Source: Gymnopus androsaceus JB14 (lineage: Eukaryota; Basidiomycota; Agaricomycetes; Agaricales; Omphalotaceae). From it: DNA of 64,000 nucleotides. Each line of letters begins with the position of its first letter. Within the stretch, counting starts at the first letter, position 1. Below are positions 48,801-60,712 of the stretch, piece after piece. The notes beneath the pieces are model-generated. The model was not told the origin of the DNA. It ran no database searches and was given only the letters and a program-made list of their open reading frames with translations. Both the position numbers and the translations under genes were made by a program. The stretch is from contig ML769436.1 of assembly GCA_009733575.1 (NCBI GenBank), positions 148,010 to 212,009 of the forward strand, read 5' to 3'.

Positions 48801-49063
48801 TCTTGCGACTTGAGGGAGAGAAAATCGATGTGGTGCCCAATACGAACGAGGGCAAGGCCAATGTCTTGACCGATGCAGACCTAAATTCGTTACTAGATCG
48901 TTCGCCGGAGGTCTTCACTGACAGAGGCAAAGGATGGACATCGTCCGGAGTGGATGCTGCAGAACTCGAGAGCGGCAAGAAGGCTGCATTTGCGGTTTAT
49001 GAAGCTCCGGCTGATGAGGGGAACGATGCATTGGCGATGATGCTGGGCGAAGATACTGAGTAG
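45878..49063 (+). CDS. SNF2-family chromatin remodeller, DDM1/HELLS (Lsh) type
   Basis: Nuclear ATP-dependent DNA translocase; the DDM1/Lsh branch (yeast Irc5) is linked to DNA-methylation maintenance and genome stability. ATG 45878, a Ser/Pro-rich N terminus, then a basic/acidic linker. The helicase core begins [21 protein letters not shown] (46440-46500). The Walker [10 protein letters not shown] is rebuilt across introns (46560-46640). The DExH box is [10 protein letters not shown] (47165-47195), motif III LTGTPL (47250), and the C-terminal helicase motifs are [35 protein letters not shown] (48390-48440) and [14 protein letters not shown] (48520-48565). An Arg-Gly-rich AT-hook-like insert ([20 protein letters not shown]) lies at 46955-47020. 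All catalytic motifs are present. Eleven or so introns; about 860 residues; stop 49061-49063. Confidence 0.9.
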
Positions 49064-49459
49064 GTGACGACAGTATATTTTCTTGGGGATTTTTTGTTTT
49101 GTGAATTATTTGTAGATTATCTTGATATTGTTGTTCTCCGTGTAGATAATATGGGATTTGGATCATATAGTGGGAGGTGAATCGAGAGCCGATACATACA
49201 TGTGCGCCGGGAAGTTTTCGTCCGCACCGACTAAAAGGACTATATTGGCAAGCTGCATACTGTAGTACTTATCCAAGTCTATCGAGAGCTACCAAGCGAA
49301 CTTTGTTTCATTCTTGGACCGAGATATTTACTACCTAAGTTCTTCTGCTCTCACCTAGTAAGTTATAGAAACCCCCAGCTGGCTGCAACTCTTTATCTCT
49401 GTCACCGAAATCATCTCCTCAAATTCCTGAGGGCTGCTCCCTCGTCCTCAGCCATATTA
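49064..49459. other. Intergenic region between convergent genes
   Basis: 3' flanks of the SNF2 gene (+) and the CoA-transferase (-). Nothing recognised. Confidence 0.5.
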
Positions 49460-51304
49460 TCAGTCTATCCATGTAGCTGTGCTGGAATTCAAGAATATAG
49501 GTGCATCCGCCTCTTCTCCGTCCTTCGCAGGTGTTTCCGAGAGAATAGCTGCATGTTTCAAAGCAGTCATTCGCTTCCCCTTTACATGATGATTGGATTG
49601 CGCCCACTCTGTGGACAAACTCCGGACTTCATCAGTGGGAGGAAAAACAATCGGAGGCATTGGATTTCCGCCACCGAATGCTATCTCGGGTGAAATTCGA
49701 CCCAACGATCTCAGCCATTGACCGACGGCTGCGAGTGATACACGGACTTCCCATGAGCCTCCTTCCTATGAGACTGTCAGCATGATCTCAGTGTTGTAGA
49801 TGCTCGCGGTACTGACGGTAATGGTTTTGCATAGAGCAACGTTGACTCCGCAAGCTAAAAGATAACCTGCAGCATGATCTAGAGCTTGAACTGGGAATGG
49901 TTTTGGCTGTGGCAGACTCGGAGAAGTGCCCTGATATTCATTATAGGCCTGCGCTTCAGCTGCGTTAAACCCTGTAGCAGTTTGCACCAAAGAATCAAAC
50001 TAAAAAATGCCTCCTAAGTTAATGCGTGCTAGTGCAAGGAACGTAAAACTTACACCTCTCCTGTTTCCCCATGGACCTTCCCAGCCCCAGGCACAAAGAT
50101 TGGCGCAGACGATACCGTGTTCGCGACGACCTCCGTTCATTTCAAGAAGTTTTTGAACACCAAAACCTTTACTATCCAGGGCGCCGGGTCGATAAGCTTG
50201 GAGAAACACATCCGCATCACCAACCAGTCTTTGTAGATTTTCCCGATCTTCTGAGCAAGTAAGATCGAGCTGTGTGGTTCGTTTCCCGCGGGATGTGTCA
50301 ACGTCAATGTTAGGGAGAGCTGGGAGGTTTGGAGACGTTACGAGCAGTACGTCTGCTCCATGAGCTACCAGTAATCCATGGTTACCACTTTATTGGAGAG
50401 AGAGAGATCTTACCAGCCAATGTTCGACCAGCAACAGGTCCAGCCAAGACTCTGCTAAGATCCAATACCTTGACATTCTCAAGAGGGTACTTGATATTAT
50501 GCTGCGAGGAGTTATCTAAAGTCCTCTTGGGTGCTTCACCAATCTTCGTAACGGTAACAGGGGGAGTATTCTTCAACGCCAGCGCCTGCGGATGCTGATC
50601 CCATCCAGCAAAGGTTCTGAGTGCGAAAGCGCACATTCCAGACTCTGCGGCTTTGTCTTCAAAATCTTCGGCATTCCATTGCATAAATGCCTCCTGAACT
50701 TGAGCTCTTGTTGTCTGCGGAGAGTCGGGCAAGTTTAGGAGATTCAGAATACCATGACGATGGCTGGAAGAAGGCGCGATAAGTCGCGATGTCAGTTGTA
50801 CTGATCGAGAAAGACAACCTACTGAGGGAAATTGGTATGCACTCTGATAAAATTACTGTCTTTGGTTTTGTATAAACCCGCGATTGAGTCCCAGATAGAT
50901 CCAGGGACTTGTTGGTCAAGCGTATAATAGGCTTCGCTACCTAAAAAGCATGTAAGGCGGAGAGGGGTTCCCGACGCTAAGGTAACACCGACGGAATTCC
51001 AGGACGGCGTGTCGAGCATCCACTTTGACAGTCTGTTTGACACCTGTCCGCAACTCATGAAAATGGGCCGCAGACAGGCCCGCAAGTCCAATTGTAGTCT
51101 AATGTGAAGAATGAAAGATAGAGGCAACAAGAAAAGACGCAATAGGGTATAACGTACTTGAGCAGCGCTCCCGATCTTGAAGGAGGAGTTTATGGCGCTA
51201 TCAGGGTCCTTGCTCAGGTTTAAGTTCTCTAAGCATTCTTCAGGGAGGCCGGTCGAAAGCCAAAGATTTCTTGCAGGTACTTGTTCGTTTAGAAGTAAGG
51301 GCAT
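49460..51304 (-). CDS. Family III (CaiB/BaiF) CoA-transferase
   Basis: Transfers CoA between carboxylic acids; soluble enzyme. ATG 51304 (MPLLLNEQVPARN), preceded by CTTTATATA. The N-terminal part includes GLPEECLENLNL and SSFKIGSAAQTTIGLAGLSAAHF. The CoA-transferase III fold is recognised by YPLENVKVLDLSRVLAGPVAG (50420-50485), then HGADVLLV, the conserved DTSRGKRTTQLDL (50270-50310), ALDHAAGYLLACG carrying the candidate catalytic Asp (49850-49890), and ATGFNAAEAQAY (49935-49985). A C-terminal fungal extension ends SSTATWID at stop 49460. About nine introns; close to 500 residues. Fungal paralogues are often annotated as alpha-methylacyl-CoA racemase-like, so the substrate is not assigned. 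Confidence 0.85.
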
Positions 51305-51926
51305 TATATAAAGCGCTTTTGAAAAGTGACTCCGTTCACGGTCCGCTAATCCTACTAATACCCTCAAGTCTCTCCGAATGAGAATGATTTAGGCCGTCGC
51401 GTCGAAGTGTATATATTGGAGGATACAAGTCGACAAAGGTATATCAATAAGTACTCAACTATATAGACAGATTCGACAAAGGTTACACAGTGAGGCTTGA
51501 GGTGTGGCTAGCCTGACCTGCATAAAGCAACAACCGCAGGCGTCTCCTCTCCCTTCATCTAACATGCCTACCAAGAGCACACACACAATCCGGTCGGCAC
51601 AAACAAAGAAACATGTCCCACCTACCCAAAAGAAGAAGAAATGCAAGCAACGGGTAGGTCTAGAAAAACCAATAAAAGCAACACTGAACACCTATGTGAA
51701 TTGAATAATAATAAAATAGAGGAGCGAGATTTAATTAAACAAATTGTAACAGGAAAAGAAGAAGGAAAAAGAGTTTTTCTCGTTACGACACAATCTGTGG
51801 GGTAATGTTGAACGATTCCGATACAGCGACGTTCAAGTCGTTGTGAAGGGGTAGACATCAGTCTCGTAACAGTCATGACGGCAAAGGATGGCAAGGCAGA
51901 CGACTAGATCTACCACTGCCAACCCT
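51305..51926. other. Intergenic region, no gene found
   Basis: Upstream region of the CoA-transferase and 3' flank of the mucin-like gene. An A-rich stretch lies near 51605-51780. No supported gene. Confidence 0.5.
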
Positions 51927-54900
51927 CTACCAATTCATACTGCTCTCCCGAAGGATGGGCGCCGAAATGGCAGCAGGCATAACATTCCTTCGCTGCGACA
52001 TCTGACCAGTCCTAGCGTCAAAGTGCGAATCATCCACCCGGTCACCCTGGAATCCCCGCAATGAATCTTCCGCAAAGTAGAAGCTACGTCTACGCTGACC
52101 ACCAACACTGTCTTGATCAAACTCGCGTCCGTCGGGTCTAACACCAGCAGCGTCAGTTGGGTCAGATAAACGCCTGTGGGCGAGTTCCTGGCGACGTTTG
52201 ATAGAGCGGTAGATCAGGAAAGCAAGCACACAAACGGCGATTCCTCCGAGTGATGCAGTCACACCGATGATAGCGTCTTGCCTGGTCTTAGTGCTAGAGG
52301 AGGAAGAACCAGTTGTATCGTCACTAGAAGTTGATCCACCTGAGCCTGAGCTTGGGCCACCAGAGGGAGGGGGAACAGAAAGAACATTCCATCCAGTGTT
52401 GACCAGTGCGGCAATTTGCTGAGCCACTGGGTCAGTGACACCGGTGAAGAAGGCCGACTGCTGTGCTTTAAGTTGATCTTGGAGCTCAGACACCGAGCCC
52501 GTTGGAAGGTAGACGAGGTACATGGTCTCCAACAAAGACTGATCGGAAGGACCAGTATAATCTGCAGGAATGTTCACCGCCATCTCGTACGTCTTGACTT
52601 GGTCACCTAATAGAGAGTTAGATTTGAAGTTAGCAACTGGTAAGTAATAGACGTACTGTTGAGGCTCAAAGCGGTTGCCAGAATGACAGGAATCCACGCA
52701 AACAATTGACTAGTAGTCTCCGAGTTGCCAACCACGAAAGGCCAATTGAGCTGGAGGTCGAACAGCAAACTGACCAATGTGTAACCGGACAGATTTGCGC
52801 CGGCTGGGATTTGTTCTGCAGATCCTGGCAGAATGAGGGAAGGCAGGTCCGAGGGCAAGGTTGCAGTAGCCAAAGCGACTGTAGCAGACACAGTAGTGGA
52901 AGCGAATGTTGTCGTTGCCTGATCCGGGTTGGTGAGAGTCTGGGACAACGAAGCAGTCGTTGGTACAGAGGCAATTGCCAGCGTGGTCTCAGTGAGCACG
53001 AATGACAATTCCGATGCGACTGAGACCGTAGTCACTGCCGTAGTGACGCTAGTGCTAAGCACAGTAACTGTGGAACCACTAATAACACTGACACTGGAGG
53101 CTGTAGCTGTTCCTGAGGGGAAAGAAATAATTACAGAGCTAGTAGTAGCAGTAACGGTGGAATTGCCGCCCGTAACCGTGGCCGTCGTTGTGGGAGAACT
53201 AACGGTGATTGTTCCGCCTGATGTTGTCGTGGAATTGTCGCCTACGTTCGTCGTTGTTATAACCGATGTGGTGGGTGGTGTGCCACTGGTCGAAGAAGTG
53301 ATAGTCGTTAGCGAGCCCGAATCAGTAGATCCAGTGCTAGTCGTCGAGGAACTCGAACCAGTGGGTCCAATGCTAGTCGTCGGGGAGCTCGAACCAGTGG
53401 ACCCAATGCTAGTCGTCGGGGAACTAGAACCAGTAGATTCAGTAGTAGTCGTTGGCGAACTCGAATCAGTGGATCCAGTGCTAGTCGTCGGGGAACTCGA
53501 ACCAGTAGATTCAGTAGTAGTCGTCGGGGAGCTCGAATCAGTGGATCCAGTGCTAGTCGTCGGGGAACTCGAACCAGTGGATCCGATAGTAGTCGTCGGC
53601 GAGCTCGAATCAGTGGATCCAGTAATAGTCGTTGGCGAGCTCGAATCGGTGGATCCAGTAATAGTCGTTGGGGAGCTCGAATCAGTGGATCCAGTAGTTG
53701 TCGGTGAGCTCGAATCGGTATTGGTCGCAGTAGACGATGACGAGATTGAAATCGGAAGCGAAATCGTGATCGAACTCGAATCACTGGTCGCAGTAGTCGT
53801 CGTCGGTGAACTCGAGTCACTGGTGGCAGTAGGCGAAGACGAGATCGAAAATGGTAGCGAAAGCGAAAGCGAATCACTGGTTGTTGTTGGCGAACTCGAG
53901 TCACTGGTGGCAGTAGGCGAAGACGAGATCGAAAATGGTAGCGAAAGCGACAACGAATCACTGGTTGTTGTTGGCGAACTCGAGTCACTGGTGGCAGTAG
54001 GCGAAGACGAGATCGAAAACGGTAGCGAAAGCGACAAAGAATCACTGGTTGTCGTTGGCGAACTGGAGTCACTGGTCGCAGTAGCAGTCGTTGGTGAGCT
54101 CGAGTCACTGGTCGCAGTAAGCGATGACGAGGTCGGGAAAGGCAGCGAAATCGATGGCAACGAGATTGGCAGTGAAATCGAGAGCCCAGTGGAAGAACTA
54201 CTGTCAGTGTCGGTTGTGCTCGTTGGCGACAAAACCGTGGTGGAATCACTGGCCGAAGTCGGCGAAGACGTGTCAGTTGTGCTCGTTGGCGACAAAACTG
54301 TAGTTGAATCACTGGTCGCAGTAAGCGATGACGAGGTCGGGAAAGGCAGCGAAATCGATGGCAACGAAATTGGCAGTGAAATCGAGAGTCCAGTGGAAGA
54401 ACTACTGTCAGTGTCGGTTGTGCTCGTTGGCGACAAAATCGTGGTGGGATCACTGGCCGAAGTCGGCGAAGACGTGTCAGTTGTGCTCGTTGGCGACAAA
54501 ACTGTAGTTGAATCACTAGTGGCAGTAAGCGATGACGAGGTCGGCAAAGGCAGCGAAATCGATGGCAACGAAATTGGCAGTGAAATCGAGAGCCCAGTGG
54601 AAGAACTACTATCAGTGTCGGTTGTGCTCGTTGGCGACAAAACTGTATTTGAATCACTGGCGGAAGTCGGCACAAAAGTGTCAGTTGCGCTCGTTGGCGA
54701 CAAAGCCGTGGTTGAATCAGTGGCGGAAGTCGGCGAAGAAGTGTCAGTCGTGCTCGTGGGGGAAAGATCAGTCGTAGCACTGTTCGAAGTTGCCGACGTA
54801 TCCGTAGGAGTGGAAGATGGGATCGTAATGAGCGGGATAGAAATGGACGGGACGGAAATGGTCGGAAGAGTGATGGACGGGAGAGAAAGGCTGAAGCCAG

Positions 54901-55670
54901 TAGACGTTGGACTAGACGTGTCCGAGGGAGTCGTTGACGTTGCCGGCAAAACAGACGTAGTACCACTATTCGAAGCCGTGTTTGGATGTAGGACTCGAAA
55001 CCGACGTAGTGCCAGTGCCAGTAGGAGTACTGCCTGTGCCCGTGTTGGATACAGAACCGCTGTCAGAGGAAACGGTACCCGTACTGGACGCAGAAGTACC
55101 TGTGGCTTGCGAAGTACCCGTCTGCGAAGCAGAGCCTGTGTTTCCCGTCTGAGCAGTATCCGTGTTTGTATCTGTAGGACCCGTCTGGGAAGCAGCGCCT
55201 GTGGTACCCGTAGTATCCGTGTGGGTATCTGTGGTTCCCTGCGTAGCAGTATCTGTAGATCCCGTCTGCGTATTCTGGGTAGCAGTACCTGTCTGCGACG
55301 AAGCAGTATTCGAAGCTGCTGTCTGCGTCTGGGTATCCGAGTTCGAAGGTACCACATCACCAACTGCGGCCGTGACAGTATCGCCTACAGCGGATACAGT
55401 GTCTCCTACGCCGGATACGATGTCTCCTATGTCACCTACAACGTTGGCGATATTTCTGGAAAAAACATCTAGACAACGGAGAAAAAGCGTCAATAATAAA
55501 TTGGGATCATCAGGTTGCCAGGCAGACTTACCCAGGACGTTCCGCTTGGCACGAGACATTGAACGACGAGCAACGGAGTGCTGAGCAGAAGAATGGACAG
55601 CATCAACTGTAGAAACCAGCAGAGAAAGCAGGAGAGCAAGGGAATAAATAATAGTTGGTAATTGCTTCAT
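51927..55670 (-). CDS. Msb2-like mucin sensor: Ser/Thr-rich ectodomain, one TM, cytosolic tail
   Basis: Cell-surface signalling mucin; Msb2/Hkr1 proteins act upstream of MAPK pathways for filamentation and osmotic response. ATG 55670 opens a signal peptide (IIYSLALLLSLLVSTVDA). A very long Ser/Thr/Pro-rich region with three families of tandem repeats follows (about 53,100-55,350). Next comes a conserved membrane-proximal domain (LNWPFVVGNSETTSQLFAWIP, then VKTYEMAVNIPADYTGPSDQ) resembling the Hkr1-Msb2 homology region, then a single TM helix (IIGVTASLGGIAVCVLAFLIY, 52210-52270) and an Arg-rich tail of about 90 residues to stop 51927. One frame change near 54966-55005 needs a 40-nt intron (GTCGGT...AATAG) or is an indel. 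Repeat content makes exact length uncertain. Confidence 0.78.
53330..53720 (-). repeat. 30-bp (10-codon) tandem repeats in the mucin ectodomain
   Basis: Around 13 imperfect copies of a unit encoding TGSTDSSSPT, with alternating Thr-rich variants that create a 60-bp higher-order period. All in frame, as expected for an expandable mucin region. Confidence 0.85.
53821..54072 (-). repeat. Three tandem 84-bp (28-codon) repeats in the mucin ectodomain
   Basis: The marker TGGTGGCAGTAGGCGAAGAC begins at 53821, 53905 and 53989, exactly 84 bp apart. The unit encodes SLSLPFSISSSPTATSDSSS in the sense direction of the gene. Confidence 0.85.
54100..54711 (-). repeat. Three tandem 204-bp (68-codon) repeats in the mucin ectodomain
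   Basis: The marker CAGTGGAAGAACTACT recurs at 54187, 54391 and 54595, a 204-bp period. The unit encodes segments such as GLSISLPISLPSISLP and SPTSTTDTSSPTSASDS. Copies are nearly identical, pointing to recent duplication or gene conversion. Confidence 0.85.
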
Positions 55671-56188
55671 GGTTTTGTGTAGACGATTTTAAAAGGTTGC
55701 AATGCAAGTTGAGCGCGGAAGCAGCGCTAGCGGACTGCTAGAATAACGAATGTGGATGCCAATACAGCAAAGAGGGAAATGGGGGGAATGCGTAAGGTCC
55801 GTCGGGCGACTAGAAAGGCAGAGCCAGAAGGATAAACAGAAGAACAGGGAAAGAGTGATGGGAATATGTAACAGCCTGGAGGCCATCTTTTTTCCCACTA
55901 TATCAAATATATGCCCTTAGCGCGCTCATCTGCCAACATGTAACCACCACCTGTCTCAGGCGGCGGGTTCCTCGAGCTCGTCGGCTCCTCAAGTTGAAGC
56001 TGAAGCTGAATCTCAAAAAAAAGTACTGGTGTGCTGGCACTGCGAAAGATGGGATCGATAAGGTAGTACGTCTCAGGGACAGGCTATGCTCAAGCTCTGA
56101 CTTTCGGTAAAAGTATATGCATAGCTTTTCATACAGGGACATATACAGAGTGGACATGCAGCATATGTAGAATGATCAACACCAGCCC
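55671..56188. other. Intergenic region upstream of the mucin-like gene
   Basis: Promoter region of the Msb2-like gene and 3' flank of the uL23 gene. Short frames only; no motif recognised. Confidence 0.5.
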
Positions 56189-56896
56189 TTAGATGAATCC
56201 AATCTGCAGTAACCGAAAACAGTTATCATCTCAGTCTGTCGTTGAACATGATCAACATTCGTACCTTGTTTGCCACATCCAGAGCATCATGGTCGGCCGT
56301 CAGACGCACGTACGCCTTCTTTTTTCCATCCGGTCTAAGTGTATCATCGTAAGCAAGCAGACTCTAGAAAGAAAGCATAATCCACCAACCGAATCAGTGT
56401 GTTGACTTTTGCAGCCTGCACATCGTACAACTTTTTCACCGCATCCTTTATTTGCCTCTTGTTGGCTTTGAGGTCGACGATGAACACGAGAGTGTTGTGC
56501 TCTTCGATTTTCTTCATGGCAGACTCGGTGTTTAGAGGACTAGACGGCATGGCGTTAGTAAAGTACCGTTAAGCCAACAAAGTACACTTACGATACTATC
56601 GTTCTAAACTGATCCATTCTTGGGACATGAGGGATACTCTTGCGCGGGTACTTGGGATCTCTGGCAAGGCGGAGGGTCTTTGGTCGGTGGAAGCTGACCG
56701 AGAAGCGAGTCTTTCGGGAAGAGTGACCGTGAGCTCCCTGAAGAGCAGCCTTTTTAGCAGCCTTGGCTTTGGCATCTTTGGTCGTGGCTGTTGCTAAAGG
56801 AGAATATTAGATGAGATATGTTGGTAAAATAAAAGAAAAGTCGCAAGACGCACATTTCGAGGCCTTGGCCGCCTTGGGGGTTTTCGTGGTGGCCAT
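56189..56896 (-). CDS. RPL25: 60S ribosomal protein uL23 (Rpl25/L23a)
   Basis: Large-subunit protein near the peptide exit tunnel and a docking site for SRP and chaperones. ATG 56896 gives the Lys/Ala-rich eukaryotic extension ([14 protein letters not shown], then [19 protein letters not shown]), then [26 protein letters not shown] in segments. The globular uL23 domain follows: [20 protein letters not shown] and [25 protein letters not shown], then [24 protein letters not shown]. The last short exon encodes IGFI and stop TAA at 56189-56191. The C-terminal joint (ANK to IGFI) uses an intron at about 56205-56265. Four introns or more, as is usual for basidiomycete ribosomal protein genes. In tandem with eL20. 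Confidence 0.95.
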
Positions 56897-57358
56897 TTCT
56901 TGAGGCTGAAAAGAAGTTGCGTTAGAATCGTGAAGAATTCCCGCCATCCAAGCCAACGAATCCGAGCGTCATCTGCCTGACAAAAACTCATCCAGCGATT
57001 TTCGCCCATCCCCTCGAATTCAACTCATAAAACCCACAGAGACAGACAGAAGAAGTATTTCGGAGCGACAAGGAGCGATTCTGGACAGAAATGAACGGAC
57101 AAACCTAAGTAGAGAGTCGACGGATGGATGGATGAGTTCACAAAACTGAAAATTAAATCTTCTAAGCGCTCGTGTTTTTGGGCGCTAAACTCAGCTGCGT
57201 CGCTCAGAGTTACGACCTGACGACTCTCGTAAACAACTAATTCATTTTTCACATAAAAGCATGTAAAGGCATAGGTCATCATAGCAGTAGAGTTAGCCTA
57301 AGTACATGAACAACGTCGCAAGTCCTAATTTTACGCCCAATCCAAAATCTCCAACAAC
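56897..57358. other. Intergenic region between the two ribosomal protein genes
   Basis: Promoter and 5' leader of uL23 and 3' flank of eL20. No conserved frame seen. Confidence 0.5.
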
Positions 57359-58098
<740 letters not shown>

Positions 58099-58649
58099 TT
58101 CTGAAGAAAAAAAAGTCGTCAGTACGGAGTTCATCCAAATCCGAATGTTTCCATTCAGCCTATTTCAGCCGATTTGTTCATTTTAAACTCGCACAGCAGG
58201 TACATGGGACCTCTATAACCGTGTCTTTGAGCATTTTGAAACTGTAAACGACTTGCCTGATGAGTTTTTGTGTCTTGAGGAGGTTTTTACGACGTTGGGA
58301 ACAAAGAAAAATTGGCGCCCAATGTTTCGGCATGTTCACCCGGCAGTTGATGACTAGCGCTCGCGCGCGCTAGATATGAATGAAAATTTATTTGTGGTAG
58401 ATGGTAAGAGATGATAAGTTGAAGTTTCTACTACATGCAGTAGCTGGACATCTCTACTAATTGTATACCCTGAAAAGTCGATTATTAGATTCCTCTGTCT
58501 ACTCCGAGACTCGCAGATGCAACTCAAGTACAGTTTGAAGCAAGCAGCACCTAGTATAGTCCGGAATTTTGATTCCGCACGCCTCTGGATCTATCTTCCT
58601 CTGTGTTAGTTACCATTTCTTCTCCACACTCACACATTACTGGTCAGCC
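58099..58649. other. Intergenic region upstream of eL20
   Basis: Holds the eL20 promoter region. A GC-alternating tract (CGCTCGCGCGCGCTAG) lies near 58358-58373. No gene seen. Confidence 0.5.
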
Positions 58650-59713
58650 TTAGGGATCCCCGAGACAGTGACTATGATTTCTACTGTCCAAAACAAAAAA
58701 AACTTTGCTACTTAGGCTCGCGGTCAGACACCATCTTCTTCCAAGTCCTTCGACTGCGATCTGGCATCCACTTTCGGGAAACATAGATCTTTTTTCCGAA
58801 TCGGCCAAATAATAGACCCTCAGCCAGCTCGAAGCTACGCTAACAATGCTCCCAACTCCACAGCTAGGCCACCCTTTGATGTGCGGTTTGAGGAACATGA
58901 TCCAGGACGCGGCTGGCGGATTGGGCCCATGCAACTTCTCAAATTCGGCTACACGGAGAAAATATTAATAGAATTTATCTCAAGCTTGAACTCGAGTACT
59001 CACCTCGAGTGTAAACAGTGAATGCTAGGTTCTTGTTGTTCACCAGACTATGACTTGAATAGACATCGCGGGGCCAAACTCGAGGCATTGACATTGCCGA
59101 TAGTCTTGTGTTGCTCAAGATATTCCTTGTACTCGTTATCGGTGGCCGGCTGCTTGATATCATGAATATTGGATGAATTGCTGTCGAGATTAATCAATCC
59201 TCAATCATCAAAGTCGACAAAACCAAAACGAAAGAGAACTCACTAATGGAACCAAAGTCTTTAACCGCTGCGGCTGTATCCGTATAAGTCACGACGCCCT
59301 AAGTGAAATCGTGAACAAGAGAATACTAACCACAAAAGTATCGGTAATTGTTGGGTAATTGTTGTTGGGCATTTCTTATGAATTATTGCGTAGTCGGATT
59401 TCTCATTTCATTACAAATGATTCTTTACCACCCATTAATCCCTGGCATATAATGAAGATACCGCGGTCAGCTTCAATGAATCGAAAAAGACACTTACCTT
59501 GATGTGCTTGGTCCATGAATCTGAGTTTCCAAAAAGTTGATATCCAAGAACAGTGGATGCCGTTCGACTCTCAAGAGCGCCCGAGCTAATGGGGGAGCCA
59601 TTGACGGCAAGTCCAATTAGGATGAAAAGCAAGCAAGGAGATTCGTAGTCAAAATCATAATCAGCGTCAAAGACCAACTCCGAAGGAAGGATGTTTGAGG
59701 AACGAGGGCGCAC
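58650..59713 (-). pseudogene. Degenerate gene of unknown family with secreted-protein-like N terminus
   Basis: Minus-strand coding-like pieces, family not recognised. From ATG 59713 a hydrophobic stretch CLLFILIGLAVNGSP resembles a signal peptide and leads to TVLGYQLFGNSDSWTKHIK with a good donor. Later pieces are GVVTYTDTAAAVKDFGSI (near 59250-59300) and NSSNIHDIKQPATDNEYKEY, in phase through a 59-nt intron. Next, EQHKTIGNVNA runs out, and the continuation MPRVWPRDVYSSHSLVNNKN, FTVYTR is in another frame without room for an intron. A final open stretch (58650-58934) reads HGPNPPAASWIMFLKPHIKG. The shift near 59090-59105 suggests a broken gene. A functional gene with unseen splicing remains possible. 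Confidence 0.4.
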
Positions 59714-60576
59714 CGGGCGATGATTTCTGGAGGTAAACTTGGGATCCTTTTATACCTGGCATATCAGGTACATATGCTTTAGATTTACCGTCATATATGC
59801 GTCCCTGCCACGCACCCAAGGATGTGAAATAGCTAACGGGGACACGGCTCAGGTCTAAGCTGAAAAATACAACCGATGGCTACCAACGACTGCCATACGA
59901 TGCTGTGAGAGATAATCGCAGCAGTTGTAATTAAACTCATCAGTCTTTCTGTTTCCTCTGTCCTATGTGCAAGAAGAATTGCAATCCAAATTGCATCGCG
60001 ATCTAAAAGAAGGTTATCATGATTATAATCCAAGGATGATCTTCGGCTGCTTCCTCCACTAATTTCGACAACGACTTTCGCTACTTTGCTTGTACTAGTA
60101 AAGCCGTTACATTTGCTTGCACACAACAGTGTCAAGCACTGGACAGACAACAGACCCAACCAGCCAGACTCGTAAATCTACGAGTCTGGACCAAATACGC
60201 AGAGGAGTATACCGGGAAAGAAAGGGAGAATGCCTGTGTAGCTTGGGTGACGGACGAATGGAATATGGACCTGTGGTGATGAGCTTGTGTTGAGCGTTAC
60301 CTTTGATTTCGCTTCCAGCTTTGTGATAAACCTTCAAAGTGACTTGGAGCTCTTTAAAGTCGGCCAGATGACCCAGTATTTGGGTGAGTTCCGATTTCAG
60401 CTGGTAGGAACTGCTTTGACGCGCGCGCCGGCGGAATGCACGTGTGTTTCTTCCGATCTCTCCGCGGCCACCAAACCGGAAACACCGAAAAAAATGAAAT
60501 TTGCGCGCTCTTCCCTCTTCTTTCCGGATCTCTTCGGCCACCAAGTCGAAACGTTAGAAGACTATAGCTGCACAGG

Positions 60577-60584
60577 TATATAAA
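60577..60584 (+). promoter_or_regulatory. TATA box candidate of HIS1 (TATATAAA)
   Basis: Consensus TATATAAA 129 bp before the HIS1 start codon, in an otherwise mixed-sequence promoter. Confidence 0.5.
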
Positions 60585-60646
60585 TTAGAGGGCAGCCGCT
60601 GCTTATAATTAGGTCAGTAACGAGTTTCATCTAAATACTTTGGTAA

Positions 60647-60655
60647 ATGACTCAT
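60647..60655. promoter_or_regulatory. Gcn4/Cpc1-type binding site ATGACTCAT
   Basis: The 9-bp palindrome ATGACTCAT is the optimal binding site of the bZIP activator Gcn4 (Cpc1 in filamentous fungi), which induces amino-acid biosynthesis genes under starvation. It lies 57 bp before the HIS1 ATG, where such control is expected. Confidence 0.7.
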
Positions 60656-60712
60656 ATACTTCTTTCAACAACCCCCATTTTGTAGGATCCCCTCCCTTGC
60701 ACAATCGTATCG

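Larger units (their letters stand above)
59714..60712. other. Intergenic region upstream of HIS1
   Basis: About 1 kb without a supported gene; open frames on the minus strand (59833-60159, 60107-60544) lack conserved motifs. The right part carries a TATA box and a Gcn4-type site for HIS1. Confidence 0.55.

Noticed and set aside
53308..54966. Arg-rich 552-codon frame on the minus strand in the mucin repeats
   Set aside because: Shifted shadow of the same repeats; the Thr/Ser frame is the one that joins to the TM exon.
52929..55472. An 847-codon open frame on the plus strand, antisense to the mucin gene
   Set aside because: Its composition is the mirror of Ser/Thr codon repeats (Val/Glu-rich), it has no domain, and the minus-strand reading has a signal peptide, a homology region and a TM helix. 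Long antisense frames are expected opposite in-frame repeats.
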